DNA from: CAYUZU01 sp964448675
GTDB taxonomy: Bacteria > Planctomycetota > Phycisphaerae > UBA1845 > Fen-1342
Length of the DNA: 64,000 nt
Direction: 5' to 3'
Assembly (NCBI GenBank): GCA_964448675.1
Contig: CAYUZU010000025.1
Coordinates: 14,486 to 78,485 of the forward strand
Every line of letters begins with the position of its first letter. The first letter of the stretch is position 1. Below are positions 43,953-51,922 of this stretch, piece by piece. The notes beneath the pieces were generated by a model. It was not told the DNA's origin. It worked only from the letters and a program-made list of their open reading frames with translations, and made no database searches. Made by a program: the position numbers and the translations under genes.

Positions 43953-45317
43953 CTACTGGTCCAGCAGGATCACGTTCTCCTCGTCGATCGGCCAGGCGAA
44001 ACCCAGCCGCGTGAGGTCGCGATGATACAACACTTGCAGGAACGGGCCACGGACTTCAACAATCCATTCATATCGGCGGGCCAGCTTCACATGGTCCGCA
44101 TAACCGAGAATCTCCACGTGAAACTGATAGGCTTCGGTGGTCAGGCGGTCTTTCACCTGCTCGAAAACGTCCGGCTCCAGCGCCCCGGACGCCGTCAGCC
44201 AGTCCAGGGATTGTAGCGCCGCGGGATCCTGCTCCTGGCGGAGGGCGATGATCTGCTCGGCGCCCTCCGCGGTCATGCCATCCAGCGCCCGCAGGACCCG
44301 CAGCGGCGCCGTCGCGACGTGGATCTTCGCGAGGCTACCCGTCGCCGAGCTATTGGGATCGTTCGGATCGCCGGTCGCGTACGGGTCGTCGAATTCGTAC
44401 GGATCGCCGTACTCGTTCGGGTCGTTCGGATCATTCGGGTCGTTGGGGTCATTGGGATCGTTCGGATCGTTCGGGTCGCCGCCGTTGCCGTCGCCCGGCT
44501 CGCGCGACCAGACGGTCACGTACGGGGCCAGGCCGCGGTCGAGCAGTCCGTCGGCGTTGTCGTAATAGGGAAACGTCTCGTCCGCGTCATCCTCGTTTCG
44601 ATCGAGGATGCCGTTGCGGTTGACGTCCTCGCCGTACAGCACGGCCGCGCTGAAGCCCTTGATCATCAGCAGCTCCTCGACCGTGTCGAGCGGGCCGTTC
44701 TTCGGGAAGTAGCCGGGCTCGAGCAGCTCGTAGTAGTCGCGCTCCGCCCCGTTGGGGCGCGGCTCGTCATCCGCATCGAGCCAGTCAAGCAGCGCGTCGA
44801 CGAGCTCCGGCGCGTTCTCCAGGTCCAGCCCGATGAGCACGTCTTCGACCAGCCGCGTGATCTCGCCCTCGGTGGCGGCGTTGAGGTTGAGCTTGCTGGC
44901 CTCGGCCGTGAGGCCAAAGCGCATCGTGTCCTCGATCCCGTCGTGGCGCTGCGCCACGACGCTGTACCGCCAGGCGGGCGGCACGATGTCGTCCCGGTCG
45001 AACATGTCCTCGCGCGTGCGCAGGTCGGCGACCGGATCATCCTGGCGCTCGAATGCCGGCGAATACACCAGCGCATGGCGCAAACGCTGCGGCGCGTCGA
45101 ACCACGCGTTGGGGTCGTTGCGCGCCTCGCGCAGCAACAGCGTGACCTCCTGCAGGCCCGATTCCGCCGCCAGCCGGGCCTGCTGCGTGTCGCGTTCCGC
45201 CTCCGCCGCGGAAACCTCGGCGCGCACGAAGTACGTGAAGCCGGCCATGATCAGCGCGAGCACACCGATCAGCACCAGCACCACCGGCAGGACAAAGCTC
45301 GTGCGGCGTCGGTTCAG
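43953..45317 (-). CDS. gspK: GspK minor pseudopilin, probable CTG start
   Basis: About 454 residues. In-frame ATG is absent near the N terminus. A frame beginning at CTG (45317) overlaps the gspJ stop as CTGA, has GGAGG seven bases upstream, and begins LNRRRTSFVLPVVLVLIGVL, giving the basic leader plus hydrophobic helix of a pseudopilin; starting at the later GTG (45284) loses the leader. The rest fits GspK: helix-hairpin-helix-like region (LLDWLDADDEPRPNGAERDY), a TVEELLMIKGFS motif, a Ca-site-like acidic segment (DVNRNGILDRNEDD), a (Asp-Pro-Asn)n tract at about 44415-44477, and a second helical domain. GspK caps the pseudopilus tip and is the largest pseudopilin. Confidence 0.85.
   Translation of the reverse strand: MNRRRTSFVLPVVLVLIGVLALIMAGFTYFVRAEVSAAEAERDTQQARLAAESGLQEVTLLLREARNDPNAWFDAPQRLRHALVYSPAFERQDDPVADLRTREDMFDRDDIVPPAWRYSVVAQRHDGIEDTMRFGLTAEASKLNLNAATEGEITRLVEDVLIGLDLENAPELVDALLDWLDADDEPRPNGAERDYYELLEPGYFPKNGPLDTVEELLMIKGFSAAVLYGEDVNRNGILDRNEDDADETFPYYDNADGLLDRGLAPYVTVWSREPGDGNGGDPNDPNDPNDPNDPNDPNDPNEYGDPYEFDDPYATGDPNDPNSSATGSLAKIHVATAPLRVLRALDGMTAEGAEQIIALRQEQDPAALQSLDWLTASGALEPDVFEQVKDRLTTEAYQFHVEILGYADHVKLARRYEWIVEVRGPFLQVLYHRDLTRLGFAWPIDEENVILLDQ
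44415..44477 (-). repeat. Seven 9-bp units encoding Asp-Pro-Asn repeats in gspK
   Basis: Seven units of consensus GTTCGGGTC / ATTCGGGTC (plus-strand view) encode an Asn-Asp-Pro tract, interrupted afterwards by EYGDPYEF and ending in more DPN. It is in frame and length-variable by slippage in principle. Related short DP/DPN tracts occur in planctomycete surface proteins. Confidence 0.8.
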
Positions 45318-46192
45318 CGCTCACCTCCTTCGAGCGGTTCCCCGCCCTCCGCGCCGTACACCTCCTCGGCCGTGTCCATCACGCGGTTCATCCGCGCCGA
45401 GAACATCTCGTCGGCGCCGGGGATGCGGATGATGCGGCTGAAGCGGTTGGGATTCACGCGCTCCGGCCCGAGCGGATACTCATCGATGGTGAATTCCGTC
45501 AGGTCGCGGTCTTCGTACTCTTCCAGCGTCAGCGAGTCGTAGCCGATGGTCACCTGCACCAGGTGCGGCAGGCGATTGCCCTCGTTGACCTGCCAGGTCG
45601 TGGTCCACTCGGCCCCGTCGAAGTAGCGAAACTCGAGATAGCCGACCTCCGGCGCCCACAAGTCGTGCCGCTGGTAGATCAGGTCCTCACCCTCCGGCAC
45701 GTCCTCTTCGGTCTCCGCCGGGTCGAGCGCCCAGCGCTCGCCGCGCAGCAGCCCCGCCACCAGCGGATCCCCCTCCTCGGTCTCTTCCTCCGGATCGATC
45801 CACAGCGAGTAGCTGATCTGCCGCAGGTCGTGCCGCGCCGGCGGGCGCGCCGCATCCTCGCGGAAGTACGCGTAGAGGCTGCGGTCGGGCAGCGGCGTGG
45901 TGATGAACGTGATGCTGCGCCGATCGCCCTGAAACTGCATCATCTGCGGAAAGCCGACGCTCTCCATCGCGACGGTGTGCCGCAGCTCGCTCGCGATGCG
46001 TTCGAGGATGTTCTTGGCGAGTTGCGTGCGTTTGGCGGTGATCCCCGCCTTTTCGCGGTATTCGAGCGTCTGCCAGAAGAAGTTGAGCAGGCTGCCCAGC
46101 AGCAGCGCAATCAGCGCAATCGAGATGACCACCTCGAGCAGCGTCATGCCGCAGCGGCGTGCCGGCTGGTTCCGGCGGCCCACGTGTCGCAT
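45314..46192 (-). CDS. gspJ: GspJ minor pseudopilin
   Basis: 292 residues; the ATG at 46192 overlaps the gspI stop (ATGA). The leader carries a prepilin-peptidase site RRCG followed by MTLLEVVISIALIALLLGS, with Gly at -1 and Glu at +5, so it is a proper type IV prepilin-like leader. The mature part is a long beta-rich domain (LYAYFREDAARPPARHDLRQ, LEFRYFDGAEWTTTW) typical of GspJ, which sits near the pseudopilus tip with GspI and GspK. A clean operon position between gspI and gspK and a Glu-rich loop (DPEEETEEGDP) are visible. Confidence 0.9.
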   Translation of the reverse strand: MRHVGRRNQPARRCGMTLLEVVISIALIALLLGSLLNFFWQTLEYREKAGITAKRTQLAKNILERIASELRHTVAMESVGFPQMMQFQGDRRSITFITTPLPDRSLYAYFREDAARPPARHDLRQISYSLWIDPEEETEEGDPLVAGLLRGERWALDPAETEEDVPEGEDLIYQRHDLWAPEVGYLEFRYFDGAEWTTTWQVNEGNRLPHLVQVTIGYDSLTLEEYEDRDLTEFTIDEYPLGPERVNPNRFSRIIRIPGADEMFSARMNRVMDTAEEVYGAEGGEPLEGGER

Positions 46193-47190
46193 CAGCCGCC
46201 CTCCTGCTTGCGCATCTCGTCGCGAATCCGCAGCAGGTCCTCGATGGTCATGCGGCCGCCTTCGCGCCCGCCGCCATCGTCGCCGTAATCACCAGCGCCG
46301 CCACGCCCCCCGCCGCCACGATTGCCCCGGCCGCCCTGGCCGCCGCCGGCACCGCGGCCCCCGCCTGCGCCGCCAGCGCCGCCAGCACCACCCGCCCCGC
46401 CGCCGAACTCGCCGAACGGATCCATGAACTGCTGGATATCGCCGGGCAGGCCGGTGCCAGCACCCGCGCCACCCCCGAACTGCTTGATGAAGTCATTGAG
46501 GTCGCCGCCCATACCGCTGCTGGCACCGAGCAGCGACTGCAGCATGGGCATGACCTGTTCGAGCGTCTGCGCGTCGACCGAGGCGATGATCTGCTGCAGG
46601 CTGACCGTGGTGCTGTCGAAGCCGCCCAGCAGCGTCAGCAGATCGGGCACCTGCGCCGCGAGTTCCGGCGGAATCCCGGCGTCCGCGAGCATCTGCTCGT
46701 CGACGTCGAGCTCTTCCAGGTTGATCTCCACGGGCCGGGCCCGCAGAAAGGCGACCTCGCGCACGAGCTTCGCATCCTCGATCGTGTGGTATTCCGGATT
46801 GGCCTGGCGCAGGATCTGGACGCGGACGACGAACAGGTCTTCGTTCGGGTCCTGCGGGTCGGCTGGCAGCGCCTCGATCCGCCAGTAATACTCGGGGTAG
46901 CGCACGTGCAGGCCCCAGAAGGCGGTGTCCTCCTCGCCCTGGGGAAACTCGTGCACCTGCTCGTCACCCGCGAGAATCAGTTCCTGAATCTCCGGGTCGA
47001 ACTCGAGCAGCGCCAGGATGCGCTCGGTCATGCAGGACGCCTCGAGCTGCTGCTCGGCGTACTCGGTCATTTTCAGCCCGCTCACGAGCTGCGCGCCGAG
47101 CAGGCCCATCGCCGAGACCATGATCGTCAGGGCGAGGACTACCTCCAGCAGCACGCCGGCCGACCGGTTGTAGTGCCGGCAACGGCTCAT
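46192..47190 (-). CDS. gspI: GspI minor pseudopilin with extended Gly-rich tail
   Basis: About 332 residues from the ATG at 47190, which overlaps the gspH stop (ATGA). The leader MSRCRHYNRSAGVLLEVVLAL aligns so that the cleavage is after Ala (Ala -1, Gly +1, Glu +5), a variant of the usual Gly-Phe. The N-terminal half is an ordinary GspI (SGLKMTEYAEQQLEASCMTE, YWRIEALPADPQDPNEDLF, VVRVQILRQANPEY). GspI proteins are usually near 120-130 residues; here about 200 residues are added, including a 70-residue glycine run (GGGAGGAGGAGGAGG...) and a terminal helix MTIEDLLRIRDEMRK. The tail is unusual and probably exposed at the pilus tip. Confidence 0.85.
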   Translation of the reverse strand: MSRCRHYNRSAGVLLEVVLALTIMVSAMGLLGAQLVSGLKMTEYAEQQLEASCMTERILALLEFDPEIQELILAGDEQVHEFPQGEEDTAFWGLHVRYPEYYWRIEALPADPQDPNEDLFVVRVQILRQANPEYHTIEDAKLVREVAFLRARPVEINLEELDVDEQMLADAGIPPELAAQVPDLLTLLGGFDSTTVSLQQIIASVDAQTLEQVMPMLQSLLGASSGMGGDLNDFIKQFGGGAGAGTGLPGDIQQFMDPFGEFGGGAGGAGGAGGAGGGRGAGGGQGGRGNRGGGGRGGAGDYGDDGGGREGGRMTIEDLLRIRDEMRKQEGG

Positions 47191-47864
47191 CGCGTCCAGT
47201 CCTCCACATCTTCCAGGTCGTACTCGTCCTCGTCGTCGTCTTCGATCGGCTCGGGCCGCTCGACATCGTCGGGCTCGAGCCGCGGCCACGGCTCGGTCGT
47301 CACCCGCGCGAGCCGCCCGTCGAGCGTCATCAGCAGCGCCCGCCCCGCCGCGTCGCGCAGCACCCAGCGCAGCGAGTTGCTCGTACCGTCCGGCAGAAAC
47401 GTGATCGCCAGCTCTTGCTCGAACCCCTCGTACTCGGCGAGCAGCGGCGGCTCGAGCTCCATCTCGGGAAACTCGAGCTCGTCATCGACGATGAAGACCG
47501 GCGCGGGGCCGTCGGGCAACAGCTGCACCGCTTCGACCCAGACGTCGTCCAGCAGCGGCGCGGTCCGAGCCCAGGGCGCGTCGACGGTTTCCCACCAGTG
47601 CGGCGCCTTGATCGGCTCGAGCTGGCGCTGGATCTTCATGCTGCCGTCGAGCCGGATCAGCACGCGGTACTCGCGCGCGTGGTTGATCGCCTCGGCGCGA
47701 CACATGGCACAGGTGGTCTCCATGCGCCGCGCGGATTCACGCACACCCTCCCCCGCGAGCGAACCCTGGAAATCCGGCAGCACGAACGCCGCGATCATGC
47801 CGAGCACCGCGATCACGATCACCAGCTCCAGAAGCGTAAACCCAGGCTGCCTGGTGGGGCACAT
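47187..47864 (-). CDS. gspH: GspH minor pseudopilin
   Basis: About 225 residues. The ATG at 47864, with GAGGAG seven bases upstream, gives a correct leader MCPTRQPGFTLLELVIVIAV: Gly -1, Phe +1, Glu +5. The mature domain holds a GspH-type core (ARRMETTCAMCRAEAINHAR, REYRVLIRLDGSMKI) and a C-terminal very acidic segment (EPIEDDDEDEYDLEDVEDW). GspH is a minor pseudopilin at the base of the tip complex. The CAMC dipeptide-type Cys pair next to the helix is worth noting, perhaps a disulfide. Confidence 0.88.
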   Translation of the reverse strand: MCPTRQPGFTLLELVIVIAVLGMIAAFVLPDFQGSLAGEGVRESARRMETTCAMCRAEAINHAREYRVLIRLDGSMKIQRQLEPIKAPHWWETVDAPWARTAPLLDDVWVEAVQLLPDGPAPVFIVDDELEFPEMELEPPLLAEYEGFEQELAITFLPDGTSNSLRWVLRDAAGRALLMTLDGRLARVTTEPWPRLEPDDVERPEPIEDDDEDEYDLEDVEDWTR

Positions 47865-47930
47865 CGGGACGCTCCTCAAACCGGCAACCGGCAACAACAC
47901 GGGCGGACGGGCGCCGCGCTGCGCCACCTG

Positions 47931-48386
47931 CTACGTTTCCTGCCAGTTCTTGATGTCGTCTTCAGTGTCCGGCTCCTTGTCCGGCCCGGCGCTCGACAGG
48001 TCATAGCTGTTCTCGTTGATATCGCCGGGATACACGTAGATCCACTCGACACCCCACGGGTCCTGCAGGTCGGTGGCCTTCTTGAGATACGGGCCGTCCC
48101 ACTTCTCGGCCAACTCCTCGTCTTCCGGCGGCTCCATGAGCAACTGCAAGCCGCCCTCGTCGGACAGCGGGAACGTGCCCATGTGCACGCGATAGAGATC
48201 CAGCGCGCCGCCCAGCCCCGACGTCACCGCGGCCTGCGCCAGGTCCTCGCGGGCCCGGTCGCCGGCGCTGAAGAACTGCGGGCCCACGAACGCCGCCAGC
48301 AGGCCGATGATGACCACGACCATCAGCACCTCGAGCAGCGTGAACGCGCGCTTGCGCGACGAGATCCTCTTCACCTTCTTGTTCAT
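47931..48386 (-). CDS. gspG: GspG major pseudopilin
   Basis: About 151 residues. GGAG lies nine bases before the ATG at 48386, while the ATG at 48416 has it at 13, so the shorter start is chosen. The leader RKRAFTLLEVLMVVVIIGLL has Ala at -1, Phe +1, Glu +5. The mature body is a textbook GspG: HMGTFPLSDEGGLQLLMEPP, WDGPYLKKATDLQDPWGVEW, and a Ca-site-like acidic C terminus (SSAGPDKEPDTEDDIKNWQ) that holds a calcium ion in known GspG structures. It polymerises into the pseudopilus. Gene order G-H-I-J-K is that of classic type II systems. Confidence 0.93.
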   Translation of the reverse strand: MNKKVKRISSRKRAFTLLEVLMVVVIIGLLAAFVGPQFFSAGDRAREDLAQAAVTSGLGGALDLYRVHMGTFPLSDEGGLQLLMEPPEDEELAEKWDGPYLKKATDLQDPWGVEWIYVYPGDINENSYDLSSAGPDKEPDTEDDIKNWQET

Positions 48387-48445
48387 CACCATCATCTCCA
48401 CATTGCGATTCGTCATCGTCTGTCCGTTACTCCGCGTTATCCTTC

Positions 48446-49648
48446 TTAGCCTATGCCGCTGGTCGCCATCCGCAGGATCGGCACCAGCAACGCCACAGCG
48501 ATAAAGGCGATCACCACGCCCATCACCATCAGCAACAGCGGCTCCAGCATGCGCATCGTGAAGTCGATCTGGCGCGCCGTCCGCTCTTCCTGCGTGTCCG
48601 CAATCTCCACCAGCACCTTGTCCAGGCTGTTACTCTCCTCGGCCACGGCGATCATGTCCACGATCGCCGGCGGAAACACGCCCGCCTTGCTCAGCGGCCC
48701 GGCCAGCGCCTCGCCCCCGCGCACCGCCTCGGCGGCCTCGTCGATCGCATCCGAGAGAATCTTGTTCCCCGTAGAGTCCTTCGAGATCTTCAACGATTGT
48801 AGCAGCGGAATGCCGTTCTGCAGCATCGTGCCGAACACACGACAGAAACGGCAGATCGCGATCATCGTGTAGATCTTGCCCAGCCCCACGATCTTCAGCT
48901 CCAGCCGCGACCGCATCGCCTTGCCGGCGTCGCTCTGCAGATAACCGATCACGCCCAGGGTGACCACGAACAGCACGCCCAGCAGCACCAGGCCGTAATC
49001 GCGCATCACGTCGCTGACCCCAAAGACGATCTGCGTCGGCACCGGCAGCACCTGGTCCTGGAGCACCTCCCGAATCTCGGGCACGACGAAGCCCATGATG
49101 AAGGCCACCGCCCCGAAAGCTCCCAGCGCCAGCACAGTCGGGTAGATCATCGCGCCGATGAACTTGTTCCGCAGCGCGTCCTGCCGGTTCACGAAATCCG
49201 ACAATCGGTGCAGCACGTCCTCCAGAAACCCGCCCTTTTCGCCCGCGCGGACCATCGAGGCGTGCAGCTCCGGAAAAGCGTGCGGATGCTTCAGCATCGC
49301 ATCGGCCAGCGAGTCACCACCCGAAACGTCGTCCTTCACCTCCTTGAGCACCTGGGCCAACGCCGTCGACTGCGTCTGCTGCGAGAGAACGTCCAGCGCC
49401 CGCAGAATGGGCACGCCCGCCCGCAGCAAATCACTGAGCTGCTCGTACATCTGGCCGATCTTGCTCAGCCCGACCTTCCGCGTCCCGCCGGTGAAGAACG
49501 ACTTGCCCTCCTTGACCTCTTCGAGGTTCACCGGCAGCAGCGACTTCTCGTCGAGCATGCGCGTGGCGGCGAGGGCACTGTCGGCAATCAGCGTGCCTTC
49601 CACCTGATCGCCCCTGAGGCTACGGGCCTTGTACGAAAACGTCGGCAT
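48446..49648 (-). CDS. gspF: GspF inner-membrane platform protein
   Basis: 400 residues; the ATG at 49648 (MPTFSYKARS) has AGGA five bases upstream. This is the normal length for GspF. It has two T2SSF domains, at about residues 65-190 (LSDLLRAGVPILRALDVLSQ) and 270-390 (FCRVFGTMLQNGIPLLQSLK), each followed by membrane segments (VAFIMGFVVPEI, GLVLLGVLFVVTLGVIGY, LLLMVMGVVIAFIAVALLV). GspF anchors the ATPase GspE and the pseudopilus at the inner membrane. It is the first gene of the leftward gsp run. Confidence 0.94.
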   Translation of the reverse strand: MPTFSYKARSLRGDQVEGTLIADSALAATRMLDEKSLLPVNLEEVKEGKSFFTGGTRKVGLSKIGQMYEQLSDLLRAGVPILRALDVLSQQTQSTALAQVLKEVKDDVSGGDSLADAMLKHPHAFPELHASMVRAGEKGGFLEDVLHRLSDFVNRQDALRNKFIGAMIYPTVLALGAFGAVAFIMGFVVPEIREVLQDQVLPVPTQIVFGVSDVMRDYGLVLLGVLFVVTLGVIGYLQSDAGKAMRSRLELKIVGLGKIYTMIAICRFCRVFGTMLQNGIPLLQSLKISKDSTGNKILSDAIDEAAEAVRGGEALAGPLSKAGVFPPAIVDMIAVAEESNSLDKVLVEIADTQEERTARQIDFTMRMLEPLLLMVMGVVIAFIAVALLVPILRMATSGIG

Positions 49649-49704
49649 CGAATCCTGAACTCCTGACGCGTCAGGCACCCACGCCGGGGGGCCCGTGCTC
49701 GCGA

Positions 49705-49713
49705 CTATTTATA
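49705..49713 (-). promoter_or_regulatory. Candidate -10 element TATAAATAG before gspF
   Basis: TATAAATAG on the minus strand, 57 bases before the gspF ATG. The nine bases are identical to those before gspD (40846-40854). There is no convincing -35 box. Confidence 0.4.
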
Positions 49714-49836
49714 CCGCGGCGCTCCCGCGCGGATGCATCGCCGAGAACGCGCACAATTCTATTATCGGCCGCTGCCGGGCCTGCGCCCGCGCCCGGCCCG
49801 CCAGCCGCGTCGGCCGCCGCAGGCGCCCGCCGAAGC

Positions 49837-49864
49837 TTGTTATTCGGCGAAAGTTAGCTAAACT
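49837..49864 (+). promoter_or_regulatory. Candidate promoter for the RNA helicase
   Basis: TTGTTA (49837-49842) and TAAACT (49859-49864) are 16 bases apart, each four of six to consensus, about 90 bases before the start codon in otherwise GC-rich DNA. Confidence 0.4.
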
Positions 49865-49954
49865 CGGCTGACGCGTCGAGAGGCGGGAGCGCCCTTCATT
49901 GTTATCGGACACTTCCGCTGAGCGACCAAGCCGCAAGAATGAGGTATCCCGATC

Positions 49955-51325
49955 TTGCCCACAGAGAAACGCTCACCGAAAAGACCCCGCAAGAAAAAGG
50001 CCACCAAGGCCCGCACCCGTAACCCGTGGGTCGCGTTGGGGCTCCAGCAGGAGCTGGTCGACGCACTCGCCGACGCTGGCTTCGAACAGCCCTCCGACAT
50101 CCAGCGCGAGCTCATCCCCAAGGCCCTCGAAGGCGTCGATTGCCTCGGGCAGGCCCGCACCGGCACCGGCAAGACTGCCGCGTTTGCCCTGCCCATGCTG
50201 CAACGGATCGAGCCCGGCGCCGGCCTGCAGGCCATCGTGCTGGCCCCCACACGCGAGTTGGCCGCCCAGGTCGATGACCACCTCAAGCCGCTGCGCAAGA
50301 ACCTGAAGGTCCGCACCGCGGTCATCCTCGGCGGCAAGCGCATCAAGACCCAGCTCAACGCGCTGCGCCAGAAGCCGGAGATCGTGATCGGTACGCCCGG
50401 CCGCGTGCTCGACCTGATGCGCCGCAAGGAGCTGGACATCCGCCAGGTGCGTATGGCCGTGCTCGACGAGGTCGACCGCATGCTGGACATCGGCTTCCGC
50501 GATGACATCCGCCGGATTCTCCGCGGGATCGAAGCCGACCACCAGACGGTGTTCGTCTCGGCGACGATCGATGAGGAGATCCAGAAGCTCGCCCGGTCGT
50601 TCATGACCGACCCGGTCGAGGTCAACGTCTCGCACGACATGCTGACCGTCGAGGCGATCCACCACGGCTTCGTGTCGGTGCACCACGAAGACAAGTACAA
50701 CACGCTGGCCGGCTTTCTCAAGCACGAGGCGCCCACGCTGGCGATCGTGTTCACGAACACCAAGCACAAGGCCCGCCGCCTGGCCCAGTTCCTCAAGAAC
50801 CAGGGCATCGAGTGCAAGGAGATCCACGGCGATCTCGTGCAGCACCGCCGCGACCGCGTGATGCAGAGCTTCCGCAGTCAGCGGACCAAGGTGCTGGTGG
50901 CCACCGACCTCGCGGCCCGCGGGCTCGACGTGATGGACATCTCGCACATCGTGAACTTCGACGTGCCGCAGGATTCCAGCTCTTACGTGCATCGGATCGG
51001 CCGCACTGCGCGCATGGGCAAGACCGGCTACGCCGTCATGTTCGTCACGCCCGAGGAAGGCAAGGAACTCACCGAGATCGAGAAGCTGATCAATCGTGAG
51101 ATCCCGCAGTTCAAGCCGCCGTGGCTGATCGAACGCGAGCCATCCCACGAGGAGATCGAGGCCGCAACCGCCGCCGCCCAGGCCGCCCCGGTCGACGTGG
51201 CCAAGCCCGCCCCGACCCGGCTGACCGAGCATCACCGCGATGACGTGCTGGAAGAGCACGGCGTGCGCCCGATCCGCCGCACGCTGGGCAGCCGCTTCCG
51301 CTCCGCCCGCAAGTTCCGCAAGTGA
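49955..51325 (+). CDS. DEAD-box-type ATP-dependent RNA helicase (DEVD variant)
   Basis: 456 residues. The only in-frame start is TTG at 49955, with GAGG eleven bases upstream; a nearby ATG (49939) is out of frame. Both RecA domains are complete: Q-motif region (FEQPSDIQRELIPKAL), Walker A (ARTGTGKT), PTREL, motif GTPGRVLDLM, then motif II as DEVD (Asp171 onward, where DEAD is usual), SAT motif (VSATIDEEIQ), ATDLAARGLD and motif VI HRIGRTARMG. The N-terminal 20 residues and the C-terminal tail (RRTLGSRFRSARKFRK) are basic, fitting RNA binding. It likely unwinds RNA in ribosome assembly or decay, like RhlE/DeaD enzymes. Downstream genes are unrelated. Confidence 0.93.
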   Translation: MPTEKRSPKRPRKKKATKARTRNPWVALGLQQELVDALADAGFEQPSDIQRELIPKALEGVDCLGQARTGTGKTAAFALPMLQRIEPGAGLQAIVLAPTRELAAQVDDHLKPLRKNLKVRTAVILGGKRIKTQLNALRQKPEIVIGTPGRVLDLMRRKELDIRQVRMAVLDEVDRMLDIGFRDDIRRILRGIEADHQTVFVSATIDEEIQKLARSFMTDPVEVNVSHDMLTVEAIHHGFVSVHHEDKYNTLAGFLKHEAPTLAIVFTNTKHKARRLAQFLKNQGIECKEIHGDLVQHRRDRVMQSFRSQRTKVLVATDLAARGLDVMDISHIVNFDVPQDSSSYVHRIGRTARMGKTGYAVMFVTPEEGKELTEIEKLINREIPQFKPPWLIEREPSHEEIEAATAAAQAAPVDVAKPAPTRLTEHHRDDVLEEHGVRPIRRTLGSRFRSARKFRK

Positions 51326-51339
51326 GCCGCGCCCCGGGC

Positions 51340-51777
51340 TCAGGTACCGGCCGCGTCGGCGCCTTTGTCATCGCGGGGGCGCACCACGACGCGGAAGCGC
51401 CGCCGCCCGAGCAGCGTCCCGTGGCTGAGGAGCTCGAAGGCGTACTGGCCCGGCTCGGAGATGCGCACCCCGTGCATCGCGAACAGCAGGTCGACCACCG
51501 CCAACGGATCGGGGGCGTCGACGGCCCCTTGTCCGCTGAAGAGCACGGAATTGTCCGCATCGCGCAGCAGGCGGATCTCGAGTTCCGTGCGGCCGGAGAT
51601 CTCGGTCAGCGACGCCAGGATGGCGAGGTGGTGGATCGCCATCGGCATCTGCGGCACGACGATCGTGTTGAAGATCCCGATCGCGCTCTTCTTGTTGCTG
51701 AGCTTGTCGTCGATGACCTGGTCGCAGATCAGGAACGAAACCAGCGCCGGGGCGGGCTGGGTCGGATGGTCACTCAT
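51340..51777 (-). CDS. DUF6941-like small protein
   Basis: 145 residues, convergent with the helicase gene. It begins without a signal peptide and has the pattern LICDQVIDDKLSNKKSAIGI, a beta-strand start followed by FNTIVVPQMPMAIHHLAIL, seen in the small DUF6941 group of unknown function. It contains a second beta-rich half (RLLRDADNSVLFSGQGAVD) and a basic end. Known members are cytoplasmic; nothing in the sequence reveals the activity. Confidence 0.7.
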   Translation of the reverse strand: MSDHPTQPAPALVSFLICDQVIDDKLSNKKSAIGIFNTIVVPQMPMAIHHLAILASLTEISGRTELEIRLLRDADNSVLFSGQGAVDAPDPLAVVDLLFAMHGVRISEPGQYAFELLSHGTLLGRRRFRVVVRPRDDKGADAAGT

Positions 51778-51922
51778 GAGGCTCTCCCTTCACCGCCCAT
51801 CATAACGCCATTCGCCAAACCAGCCGAGGCCGGCGTTCACCTTGCCCGCCGCTGGACGTAGAATTCGGGATTCCGGGCGACGGCCCGGAAAGCGGCAGGT
51901 GCCCGAGCATACGATCAAGAAC

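Larger units (their letters stand above)
49649..49954. other. Divergent intergenic region between gspF and the RNA helicase
   Basis: 306 bases with elements for both directions: a TATAAATAG box toward gspF and a TTGTTA-16-TAAACT pair toward the helicase. The middle (49740-49830) is GC-rich; I see nothing else. Confidence 0.5.

Noticed and set aside
44415..44477. CRISPR or minisatellite-like array
   Set aside because: The units are 9 bp, continuous and in frame within gspK, so they are a coding tract and not spacers.
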